Shown: piece after piece, positions 8,225 to 15,209 of the stretch
Position numbering within the stretch: position 1 is the first letter of the stretch
How the letters are laid out: each line of letters begins with the position of its first letter
Assembly: GCA_023409615.1 (NCBI GenBank)
Contig: JAEYRF010000155.1
Span: 1 to 21,284 of the forward strand
Length of the DNA stretch: 21,284 nucleotides
Origin: Bacillota bacterium
Lineage (GTDB): Bacteria > Bacillota > Clostridia > Acetivibrionales > DTU013
Direction: 5' to 3'
Program-made: the position numbers and the translations under genes
Notes under the pieces: model-generated
Database searches by the model: none
Told to the model about the DNA's origin: nothing
What the model saw: the letters and a program-made list of their open reading frames with translations, nothing else

Positions 8225-9043
8225 TTACTTCAGCTCAAAGTCCTTCTCTTCAAGGGTTGGATACACGTCCGCAAGCGGCGAATAGTCGGTAGCCGGGTTG
8301 CCGGACAGCAGGATGTTCGTCAGTTTGGATAGCCCGGCCAGCGGCGACAAATCCGCTACCTGATTATCCTCCATGTAAAGGTAGACCAGGTTTTTCATGC
8401 TGGCGAGCGCGCTGATGTCGGTGATCTGGTTGCTCTTGATCCAAAGGCTTTTTATCTGTGTCATGCCGGAGAGCACACTTATATCGGCAATATTGTTGCC
8501 CCATATCCAGAGATCCTTCATGTTGGTCATGCCTGCGAGCGCGCTGATATCCGATATATTGGCGCAGCAGATATAGAGATATTCCATCTTCGTCAAACCG
8601 GCCAGCGGAGTTAAGTCGAAGTCAAAGTCACTATCGGAAAGTGCCCAGTTGAGGGTCAGGCCTGTCAGGTTGGGGAACTGCTTAAGGTCGCTGACATCCG
8701 CAATTCGGGGTAAGGACCAGTCGTTACCATCCATCTGCAGATTAAGCTCTCTGACAGCCTCCGCCTCGGCGAGCGTAATGTCACCCTCTGCCTTGTTTAT
8801 GGCTTTGCGTACAAGCTCCTCAAGAACAGGATCGGTAAATACAACGACCGGTTCGGGCATCGGCTCCTCTGTGGGTTCGGGTACCGGTTCCACCACGGGT
8901 TCGGGCGTCTGCTCCATATCGGGCGCCTCACCGCTGGCAGCTGTCTGTGTCGGTTCTGTTGCTTGCTGTGCGGCCGGTTCGCCGCATGCGGCCATTCCGA
9001 GAACCAGTAAGGTTACAAGAAACACCAATAGTGTCTTTTTCAT
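8225..9043 (-). CDS. Leucine-rich-repeat lipoprotein (internalin-like LRRs)
   Basis: The protein has 272 aa. A lipoprotein signal (MKKTLLVFLVTLLVLGMAAC) puts the lipid-modified Cys at residue 20. A Pro/Glu-rich stalk (PEPVVEPVPEPTEEPMPEP, about 47-66) lifts the rest off the membrane. A helical cap, DPVLEELVRKAINKAEGDIT at about 71-90, precedes at least five 22-residue LRRs (106-252) of the type LxxLxLxxNxIxDIxxLAGMT, as in internalins. It ends TDYSPLADVYPTLEEKDFELK, almost the same tail as the SLH-LRR protein at 10911. LRR proteins of this kind normally bind protein or glycan ligands. The cap and repeats recur in the kinase at 12960 as well. The start follows GGGAGG by 7 nt. It sits between the 53-aa membrane protein and the second SLH protein. 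The membrane anchor is fairly sure; the ligand is unknown. Confidence 0.9.
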   Translation of the reverse strand: MKKTLLVFLVTLLVLGMAACGEPAAQQATEPTQTAASGEAPDMEQTPEPVVEPVPEPTEEPMPEPVVVFTDPVLEELVRKAINKAEGDITLAEAEAVRELNLQMDGNDWSLPRIADVSDLKQFPNLTGLTLNWALSDSDFDFDLTPLAGLTKMEYLYICCANISDISALAGMTNMKDLWIWGNNIADISVLSGMTQIKSLWIKSNQITDISALASMKNLVYLYMEDNQVADLSPLAGLSKLTNILLSGNPATDYSPLADVYPTLEEKDFELK

Positions 9044-9131
9044 TAGAAAACCTCCCTTTACTCTTATTCACATTTATATCAAAACGAATCTTCTGTCGGT
9101 ATAATCTGATTCCCCCACACACTCTTCTCAG

Positions 9132-9293
9132 CTATTTATCCAGCAGCCACAATCCTGCTAACGCCACAATCGTGCCACCCACGTCTATCAAGATGTGTTT
9201 TACATATGTTCCCTTTTCCCAGCGGCGGGGGCTGCCGTTAAAAGCCATTATCCCGATACCCGTGATGATTATGATGTAGCCGAGTATTTTCAT
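9132..9293 (-). CDS. Small two-helix membrane protein (53 aa)
   Basis: The start at ATG 9293 is chosen because AGGAGG precedes it by 7-8 nt. The longer frame from 9329 lacks such a site, and its 12 extra residues (GKSKQKSGGSR) are merely basic. The product has two hydrophobic stretches, MKILGYIIIITGIGIMAFNG and an ILIDVGGTIVALAGLWLL helix, joined by a short basic loop (SPRRWEKGTYVKH). A hairpin in the membrane with both ends on the same side is the likely topology. It lies between the HTH regulator gene (61-bp gap) and the LRR lipoprotein gene (88-bp gap) on the same strand. I do not recognise the family. Small membrane peptides next to sensors sometimes modulate them, but nothing here shows that. 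Confidence 0.65.
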   Translation of the reverse strand: MKILGYIIIITGIGIMAFNGSPRRWEKGTYVKHILIDVGGTIVALAGLWLLDK

Positions 9294-9354
9294 ACGGCTT
9301 CCTCCTGACTTTTGTTTGCTTTTTCCCAACTATCATGGCATATCGTTAAGTCAT

Positions 9355-10893
9355 CTATTTCCTCCCGTACTTATCTGTTTTCAACCGTACCACCACATCC
9401 CTTAAAATGGCGATAACCCCTGTGCGGCAGCCAATCGCGCCCGTACCCAGAGCCCACAGCCTGTCGAAGTGAGCTTGGAACTCTCTGAGCAGCATGAGCT
9501 GGTCCGAGTGGATCATCACCGGCTCCGGTCCGCTCCAGTGGTTGATGGCAAGATGCTGATTCTGCTTGAGCTGCCAACAGTTGTTCATGTGAAGCATAGT
9601 GATATCGTCAAGGATTAATAAATGAAAATTTGGTACTGTTTCGAGGTAACGGATATAGCCGTCTAAAATACTGATACAGCCCTCGGCATCCAGCAGAACA
9701 AATCCCTTTTTCATAAAATACAAACCGGGCATACGGCAAAATCCATCCTTCACAATCTGGTTCAGCCGGGAAAGCGAAAGAATTTCGCGGAACACAGACC
9801 CGCCCTTCAAAGTTTCATCCATGCCTGATTTAAATCGTGCGAATTCAGCGCTCCGCCATGCATATTCCGCATCGCTGTGCCCATTCGTTGACAGAACACG
9901 GTTATAAGCATGCTCCGGCATATACATTGGGTTGATACTGTCCTTCACCACATCAAGCGCGCCCGGGGTGCAAAATTCACGATAGATGATTTCTAGTATA
10001 TTGCGGGAAAAGTCGTCTCCGTAGATGTTTAATATAGGCTGTGCATATCGGACAGTCTGTGCAAAACTCCTTTGAACCTCTGTTACAAAGGCCGGCTCGC
10101 GGATAACAACAGCCACCGGCGGTGTAGTGACGTCCGGCGTTTCGGTTACCAACATCACTGCAACTCCAGGGATAATCAGATGCATCTGATTGGTAACGGT
10201 CTGTGTAAGTCCATGCACCACAGACAACCGGACATGCCCTGATACAAGCGCTCCCATATAAGTGCCGATCAATACCGACATAGCCTGTGTATCGCCTGAC
10301 ACACATACGATCAGGCTTACATTGAGATCATTTTTTTCGATGCTGCGAAGCATGAGAGCCGCAATATCCCCGTTTACTAACGTGGCAATCTGATCGCTGG
10401 ACATAAAAATTTCCACAACGCTTTTTGCAGCAAGTCCGGATAGAATCGGCTCAAGCTCTAACGCAATATCAAGACATCCAAGTCTGACCGCACTGTCCTC
10501 CTTTAGCAAGGTTGTCCACGATTTTCTCGTCGCGTTGGTCTTTGCGGCGACAGCCTGAGGCTGGCTTCTCATGTTACGGCGCAAAGCTTCGCCATCAGAG
10601 GCCAGCCACATAATCAGATTCTGTCTGACACGGTAAACAGAAGAAATATCTACCTGCAAACCCTCAGCTTCAAACTGTGCATTCAGCCATTCCAAATCAT
10701 GAATGCGCTTGCTGTGCGCCAGTATATAGTCGGCAAGAGCGTCCATCTGAGGGCTTGCTGCCCTAAGTCTGCGCTGGCCGCTGATCCAGCGACTGATCAG
10801 TGAAGGATCAACGCCAAGTTCCCTGGCCATTTCATTCTTGCTTACCCCAAAATATTCAATGACTGATTTCAGGTTCTTACCGGGGCTCGTCAT
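9355..10893 (-). CDS. HTH (XRE-like) DNA-binding protein with large unknown C-terminal part
   Basis: The protein has 512 aa from ATG 10893, which follows GGGGG by 8 nt; a TTG start at 10908 is less likely. Residues 6-60 are a Cro/cI-type helix-turn-helix: VIEYFGVSKNEMARELGVDP then SLISRWISGQRRLR, where SLISRWISG is the recognition helix. Residues 60-512 form a long, mostly soluble region without obvious membrane helices, including a hydrophobic beta-rich block (AVMLVTETPDV...VAVVIREPAF) and a Trp-rich C-terminus. I do not recognise this domain. The gene begins 17 bp after the SLH-LRR gene and is followed by the small membrane protein and the LRR lipoprotein, so it is probably the dedicated regulator of this surface operon, perhaps autoregulatory. 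The regulator call is confident; the effector is unknown. Confidence 0.8.
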   Translation of the reverse strand: MTSPGKNLKSVIEYFGVSKNEMARELGVDPSLISRWISGQRRLRAASPQMDALADYILAHSKRIHDLEWLNAQFEAEGLQVDISSVYRVRQNLIMWLASDGEALRRNMRSQPQAVAAKTNATRKSWTTLLKEDSAVRLGCLDIALELEPILSGLAAKSVVEIFMSSDQIATLVNGDIAALMLRSIEKNDLNVSLIVCVSGDTQAMSVLIGTYMGALVSGHVRLSVVHGLTQTVTNQMHLIIPGVAVMLVTETPDVTTPPVAVVIREPAFVTEVQRSFAQTVRYAQPILNIYGDDFSRNILEIIYREFCTPGALDVVKDSINPMYMPEHAYNRVLSTNGHSDAEYAWRSAEFARFKSGMDETLKGGSVFREILSLSRLNQIVKDGFCRMPGLYFMKKGFVLLDAEGCISILDGYIRYLETVPNFHLLILDDITMLHMNNCWQLKQNQHLAINHWSGPEPVMIHSDQLMLLREFQAHFDRLWALGTGAIGCRTGVIAILRDVVVRLKTDKYGRK

Positions 10894-10910
10894 GGTAGAT
10901 TCCCCCAAAG

Positions 10911-12833
10911 TTATTTCATTTCAAAATCCTTACCTTCAAGCTGCCCGTATATATCCTTAAGTGGGCTATAATCTGTAATTGGATTGTTACTCAGTAATAA
11001 TTCTTTCAGATTGGCTAGTTTTGCCAACGGGCTGACATCTGTAATCAGATTATTTTCTATGTATACGCTCCATAGCTTTGGCAAATTTCCAAGAACCGAA
11101 ATATCCTTTACTCCTGAACCCTTTGCACTAAATATCTCAAGGTTTTTCATATCCGATATACAATCAAGATTTTCATATCCATTGCGTTCTTGATCAGGAG
11201 CATTGTTCCAATCAAATATAAGGCAGGTCATATTTGTCAGTCCCTTCAATGGAGACAAATCCTTGACCGGGACACCCGTGAAACCCAAATTCTCAAGCTT
11301 CGTCAGACCTGCCAACGGTGAAAAATCCTCAATGTCATTAAATGAAAGATTCAAATCTTTTAAGTTTGTAAAATACTGCAGCGCACCGATATTCCGGATA
11401 CCTCCGTTCATGGTGTTCTTATCGTCAAAGCTCTCGTTGCTCAGATCCAGAGAATTAACCGCTGCCGCATCTTCCTTTGTGATTTCACCGTCCGGTTTGT
11501 TCATTGCCTTTCGAATTTTGAGTTCAAGTATCTCGTCACTGAATTTGATAGCATTACTCTCCTCATTGGCTCCTAAACCGGAGATCTTTCCGTTGTTTGT
11601 AAAGGTTCCTTTATCTTCGACAAAAATATGTGAATTGTTAATGATAACAGCACCTTTGTTGTTTGAAAAATTACCTTCATCAACGCGAAGGAAGAAACCA
11701 TCTATAACAACGAGCGCATCATTGGCAAATGTCCCTCCGACGACTACTGCCAAGCCGCCATGTGTGTTGACCATTCCTTTTTCAAGGTAAACAGACCCTT
11801 TATTTTCAAACGTGCCGTCAAAAATACGAAGCTGTCCGCCGACCGGACCGCGATCGACATTATCCTTGATGACAGACGCACATAACCTTATATCGCCATT
11901 GTTGATGAGCTTGCCGCCCTTTTGTACAGCCATCACAGAGTAATTGATGAAATCATCTGTGAATGAATCGGATCCCATTACCTGGATTGTACCGTTATTT
12001 ATAAGTGTTCCTTCGATATAAAAATCATTGCCGCGGTTGACTATTAATGTTACCCCGGCCGGTATGGTCATCTCGCCCGTGACAATCATCGGCTCCCCGG
12101 GATCAACTACTATTTCCTTCATGTTGTTGTCAGATAAAGCAAATAGAAGTGCGTCAAAATTATATGCAGTAAATGATTCCGGTTTGCCTTCGATAACAGA
12201 ATCAAGTGCCTTTCCATAATCCTGCTTTTTAAATACGCCTTCCTCTATCAACTTATTCGCCATCTTCTGGTCGCCGCCTTTTAGATAAGCCTCCAGAGAA
12301 GCCCATGAAACCAGAACTGCATCCAATCGCAGAAAATTCTCCGTAACCACAGCTTCAGGAAGGATACCAACTGCCTTTGCAAGTACATCCGGCGCGTCCC
12401 ACGAAAAATCCCCCTTCGTGTCATTGTAACCAAGCGCCCTGAGCATGAAGGTCAGATACATATCCGAACCTGCGTTTCCGGTACCAAAGCTTGTTGCAGA
12501 TACGCCCTTGGTCAGTCCCTTTTCATAGGCATAGCCTATGTACTTGTCCGCCCAGGCCGGCACATCAGTAAATGGATGCTTACCGCCTACATCCAATGCC
12601 TCTGCTTCCTTACCCAGTGTTCGAATCAACATCACCATCGCTTCGATGCGGGTTGGCGCCCTGTCAAGCGCAAAATCCGTCTCGGAAACACCTTTGAATA
12701 ATCCAAGCTTTTTCAATGCCGTTGCTTTTGTCTGTGCCTGATCCATGTCTGCCGCATAAGCCGGCAAAACCATTGCAAAAATAAGGGAAAGCGTAAGAAT
12801 GAGGGAAAATATACCCTTCGCAGTTTTCATCAT
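10911..12833 (-). CDS. Surface protein: SLH repeats, beta-helix-like region and LRR domain
   Basis: The protein has 640 aa. A signal peptide ends near AYA (residue 27). Three degenerate SLH repeats span about 30-190 (APTRIEAMVMLIRTLG; FTDVPAWADKYIGYAYEKG with SATSFG; NFLRLDAVLVSWASL), suggesting non-covalent attachment to wall polymer. Residues 225-425 are rich in short strands with repeated 'NNGTI', 'NKGSV', 'TFANDALV' and 'TFTNNGKIS' turns, as in a right-handed beta-helix. An LRR cassette follows: cap FSDEILELKIRKAMNKPDGE (431-450), repeats about 480-620, and a C-terminal TDYSPLKDIYGQLEGKDFEMK. Cap and tail match those of the lipoprotein at 8225. ATG 12833 has AAGGAGA 6 nt upstream (ATG 12830 directly after is equally in frame). 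It is the first gene after the kinase terminator. A role in adhesion or ligand display is inferred from the domains. Confidence 0.9.
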   Translation of the reverse strand: MMKTAKGIFSLILTLSLIFAMVLPAYAADMDQAQTKATALKKLGLFKGVSETDFALDRAPTRIEAMVMLIRTLGKEAEALDVGGKHPFTDVPAWADKYIGYAYEKGLTKGVSATSFGTGNAGSDMYLTFMLRALGYNDTKGDFSWDAPDVLAKAVGILPEAVVTENFLRLDAVLVSWASLEAYLKGGDQKMANKLIEEGVFKKQDYGKALDSVIEGKPESFTAYNFDALLFALSDNNMKEIVVDPGEPMIVTGEMTIPAGVTLIVNRGNDFYIEGTLINNGTIQVMGSDSFTDDFINYSVMAVQKGGKLINNGDIRLCASVIKDNVDRGPVGGQLRIFDGTFENKGSVYLEKGMVNTHGGLAVVVGGTFANDALVVIDGFFLRVDEGNFSNNKGAVIINNSHIFVEDKGTFTNNGKISGLGANEESNAIKFSDEILELKIRKAMNKPDGEITKEDAAAVNSLDLSNESFDDKNTMNGGIRNIGALQYFTNLKDLNLSFNDIEDFSPLAGLTKLENLGFTGVPVKDLSPLKGLTNMTCLIFDWNNAPDQERNGYENLDCISDMKNLEIFSAKGSGVKDISVLGNLPKLWSVYIENNLITDVSPLAKLANLKELLLSNNPITDYSPLKDIYGQLEGKDFEMK

Positions 12834-12864
12834 GGTCTATCTCCTTTTATTTAATTTGTCAATC

Positions 12865-12875
12865 TGTCATTGACA
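12865..12875. promoter_or_regulatory. Short palindrome upstream of the SLH-LRR gene
   Basis: TGTCATTGACA is an 11-bp palindrome with a single central base. A further TTGACA-like half (GTCAA, 12858-12862) lies beside it, so the TGACA half-site occurs three times within about 20 bp. It lies about 32-42 bp upstream of the SLH-LRR start. This would be a sensible place for an operator, for instance of the HTH protein encoded next. I could not find a convincing -35/-10 pair in this gap. The site is short and chance is not excluded. Confidence 0.35.
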
Positions 12876-12899
12876 TGTTTATTTTACAAAACATTAATT

Positions 12900-12926
12900 A
12901 AAAAAAGGTGAGCTGCCAGCCCACAT
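12900..12926 (-). terminator. Intrinsic terminator after the kinase gene
   Basis: On the minus strand GTGGGC and GCTCAC form a 6-bp stem (one G-U pair) around the loop TGGCA, followed after one C by seven T. It lies about 33 bp after the kinase stop. It separates the HTH-kinase unit from the SLH-LRR operon. Confidence 0.85.
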
Positions 12927-12959
12927 TTAGCATGATTTTTCAAATAGTTTGTCACTTGT

Positions 12960-14591
12960 TCATTGATATGATATTGTGAATTCCGCTTTATCTTCGATGG
13001 CTTGAACTGCCTTGCGCATATCTTCCCCCAGAACTACACTCTTGAGATACGGCAGTGATAACAGCGGCATGAGATCGCCATCTATGACACCTGATACTTC
13101 AAAATATCTAAGCTGTGTCAGCTCATTTATCCCGGCGAGCGTGTCGATGGTTGTTTCATGCAGGCTCAGGTTCTGCAAACCCTTTAATTCATAAAACGTT
13201 TCGAGAGAGCGGATCGGCAGCTTACCGGCGTCTAATTCAACGAGCATGGGACAGTTAACAAGCGGCGACAAATCCGTGACGCGGGTATCAAATATACATA
13301 CGCGCCTCAAAAACTTCAGCCCGCTCAGGAATGATATATCCATAATCGGGTTATTCTTTATTTCCACCGTCTCAAGATTCTGCATGGAAGCGAGTGGAGA
13401 TATATCAGTTATCTTCTGCATGGAAATGGATATTTGCATCATATTCGGCATTTTTTCAAGGTCAGCCAGCGATCGGATCGGTCCTTCATTCACCTGATTG
13501 TTTTCAAAGAGTTGTTTCATTCCCGCATTCAGCTCTTCTTCATTTTTTGCAATCATGGAATCTCCGAAAATACAAAGCCTTTCGACTGTTAATAAATCAT
13601 CCTGAGTAAGAGGTTCGTCCGCTGTTTTTCCGAGCTGAAGCCGGACAGCCTGTTCAATAAGCGGCTCTTCAAAGGAAATGCCTTCAACCGGTTCTAAATA
13701 TGTTCCCAGCAGGTCGGTAAAACGTCCCAGAATAAATCCCGCGCAAAGGAACAAAAAACACGACAGTGAAAAAGCCGTCCATCGAAGCACAGCTATTTTT
13801 CGTTTACCGTCAGAATGTATCAATGCAGCTTTAAGTTTTTTCGCTGATTCAAATCTGTGCTCCGGAGAGAAAGCCGTACATTTTTTATATATTTTTGTCA
13901 GCCTGTTACGGCCTGCTTTGCGGCATACCTCTTTCGGGTCCGTCTCACCTGTTAGCAGCCAGCCTAAAACGACGCCTACGGAGAAAATGTCTGTCCGGGC
14001 ATCTGTCTGTGAAAAGCCATATTGCTCAGGTGGTGCATATTCTCTCGTTCCAATGAATTGTGTGTCTCTCTTTGTATTGTAATTGTATACACGTGCTATG
14101 TCGAAGTCAATCAGACTGATTTTTCCGTCCGGCTTTACGATAATGTTTTGTGGCTTGATGTCCCTGTGGATAATTGGACTTTCCCGGCCATGCAGATAAA
14201 TCAGAATATCACAAAGCTGAATGCAGATGTTTGTAATTTCTATCTGTGATAGCGTGTTTTCTAAAATATATTGATCGAGCGGTTCCCCTGCGACATATTC
14301 GCGTACAATGCACAGCGCATTATCGTTTTGGAATTCATCTTCAAAGGCAGGCAGGCCGCTATGGTTCAGCGACTTCAGTATGCTGCTCTCATGAACGGTA
14401 GCGTAAAGATCCCTGTTGTAGCACTTTGCCACATATAACTGTTCACTGCTCTTTTGCCGGACTAAAAAAGTTTCTGTACCGTGGCTGCTCGCCAGACATT
14501 CCATCTGATCGTATTTTTCCAGAAAACCTGCGGGATAAGCGTCATAAAAGGTACTAAGAATATCAGCGACTGCCGTTTTAATATCCTTCAT
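12960..14591 (-). CDS. Transmembrane Ser/Thr (Hanks-type) kinase with extracytoplasmic LRR domain
   Basis: The protein has 543 aa. The kinase domain covers about residues 27-255: ATP-binding Lys in YVAKCY (K56), a helix-C Glu near E68, catalytic loop HRDIKPQN (H142-N149), metal-binding DFD (162-164; Asp replaces the usual Gly of DFG) and the APPEQYG activation-segment end. The glycine loop is poor (SSHGTETF). All residues needed for phosphotransfer are present. A membrane helix follows a basic stretch at about 267-289. The outer part has the cap FEEPLIEQAVRLQLGKTADE (307-326) and several 22-residue LRRs (about 370-520). The cap resembles those of the lipoprotein and the SLH-LRR protein. ATG 14591 overlaps the stop of the small HTH gene as ATGA, so the two are co-translated. 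It is likely a receptor kinase sensing an extracellular ligand through the LRRs. Confidence 0.93.
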   Translation of the reverse strand: MKDIKTAVADILSTFYDAYPAGFLEKYDQMECLASSHGTETFLVRQKSSEQLYVAKCYNRDLYATVHESSILKSLNHSGLPAFEDEFQNDNALCIVREYVAGEPLDQYILENTLSQIEITNICIQLCDILIYLHGRESPIIHRDIKPQNIIVKPDGKISLIDFDIARVYNYNTKRDTQFIGTREYAPPEQYGFSQTDARTDIFSVGVVLGWLLTGETDPKEVCRKAGRNRLTKIYKKCTAFSPEHRFESAKKLKAALIHSDGKRKIAVLRWTAFSLSCFLFLCAGFILGRFTDLLGTYLEPVEGISFEEPLIEQAVRLQLGKTADEPLTQDDLLTVERLCIFGDSMIAKNEEELNAGMKQLFENNQVNEGPIRSLADLEKMPNMMQISISMQKITDISPLASMQNLETVEIKNNPIMDISFLSGLKFLRRVCIFDTRVTDLSPLVNCPMLVELDAGKLPIRSLETFYELKGLQNLSLHETTIDTLAGINELTQLRYFEVSGVIDGDLMPLLSLPYLKSVVLGEDMRKAVQAIEDKAEFTISYQ

Positions 14592-15070
14592 TTCATCTTA
14601 CCCGTACCAAGCAAAGGCAAACCCATTTCATGCAAAACCCGTTGTGCTTCAACTATTGTAAAATGGTCATGAAGGCAGTATATCAATGCCGCATCGCGCT
14701 TTACCCTTGGATACAGCGCATTCTTCCCTGCATATTTTAAAAGCTCCTGCGCTTCGTCAACATCAGCCTCAAAACCGAATGCAAGCTGAAGAACCGTATC
14801 ACGCGAAGGATTTCTTGACCCTCTAAAAATCTGATGCCCAAAGGAACGTTCTATATTTGCACGCTTGATGATGTGTTCCGGTACTTTGCCCTGTTTTTTA
14901 CATAATTGCGTTATGTATTCACAAAAGGGCGGCATATGCATTTCATCCTCATTACTCTTTATAAACTGCTCCAAATCCGTCGCCTCTAGTAAGCGACTAA
15001 AAAAAGTGGTTGTACTGTTACGGACTTTCATAGAACCAACCTGATTCTTCGCAGCATCTTTAGTAATCAT
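14588..15070 (-). CDS. Small HTH protein paired with the kinase
   Basis: The protein has 160 aa. A divergent helix-turn-helix lies around residues 50-115: FCEYITQLCKKQGKVPEHII, then RANIERSFGHQIFRGSRNPS with the recognition-like helix, then TVLQLAFGFEADVDEAQELL. A C-terminal helical part follows (KNALYPRVKRDAALIYCLHD). From memory, proteins with this 'ANIER.FGHQIF.G.R.PSRD...LAFG' signature commonly precede Hanks kinases in Clostridia. The start at 15070 follows AGGAGG by 9 nt; an in-frame ATG at codon 14 has no such site. The stop overlaps the kinase start by 4 bp. It is likely the cytoplasmic output or a regulator of the kinase: a plausible phosphorylation target and DNA-binding protein, but that is inference. 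Confidence 0.85.
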   Translation of the reverse strand: MITKDAAKNQVGSMKVRNSTTTFFSRLLEATDLEQFIKSNEDEMHMPPFCEYITQLCKKQGKVPEHIIKRANIERSFGHQIFRGSRNPSRDTVLQLAFGFEADVDEAQELLKYAGKNALYPRVKRDAALIYCLHDHFTIVEAQRVLHEMGLPLLGTGKMK

Positions 15071-15123
15071 CTGATGATGCCTCCTGTCAGATTTTCTTAA
15101 AATATTCCATATAGTATAGGGAT

Positions 15124-15152
15124 ATTATATATTTTTGTCATAAAAATTTCAA
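15124..15152 (-). promoter_or_regulatory. Sigma-A promoter of the HTH-kinase unit
   Basis: On the minus strand TTGAAA (15152-15147) and TATAAT (15129-15124) are separated by exactly 17 nt, matching the consensus in 11 of 12 positions. Transcription should start near 15117, giving a leader of about 45 nt before ATG 15070. The surrounding DNA is very AT-rich. The rest of this 139-bp gap, between the 836-aa gene and the HTH gene, holds no clear terminator. Confidence 0.85.
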
Positions 15153-15209
15153 GAAAAACCCTGTTTAAACTACTGATCTGCAACCATTTGCATTATATAT
15201 CCATTGTAC

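Noticed and set aside
8300..8620. Spaced repeats in the lipoprotein gene as a CRISPR or intergenic repeat array
   Set aside because: The 66-bp periodicity is the coding pattern of 22-residue LRRs in an intact frame.
8649..9104. 151-codon plus-strand open frame rich in Gly, Ser and Thr
   Set aside because: It is the antisense of the lipoprotein's Pro/Glu-rich stalk and cap. The minus frame has a lipobox, LRRs and a good ribosome site, while the plus frame has only low-complexity sequence.
9077..9105. TATAAT on the plus strand with a TATCAA -35
   Set aside because: The -35 matches poorly and no plus-strand gene follows, so it is taken as chance.
11203..11790. 195-codon plus-strand open frame
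   Set aside because: It lies wholly inside the SLH-LRR gene on the other strand, has no recognisable domain and its composition mirrors the repeat structure of that gene.
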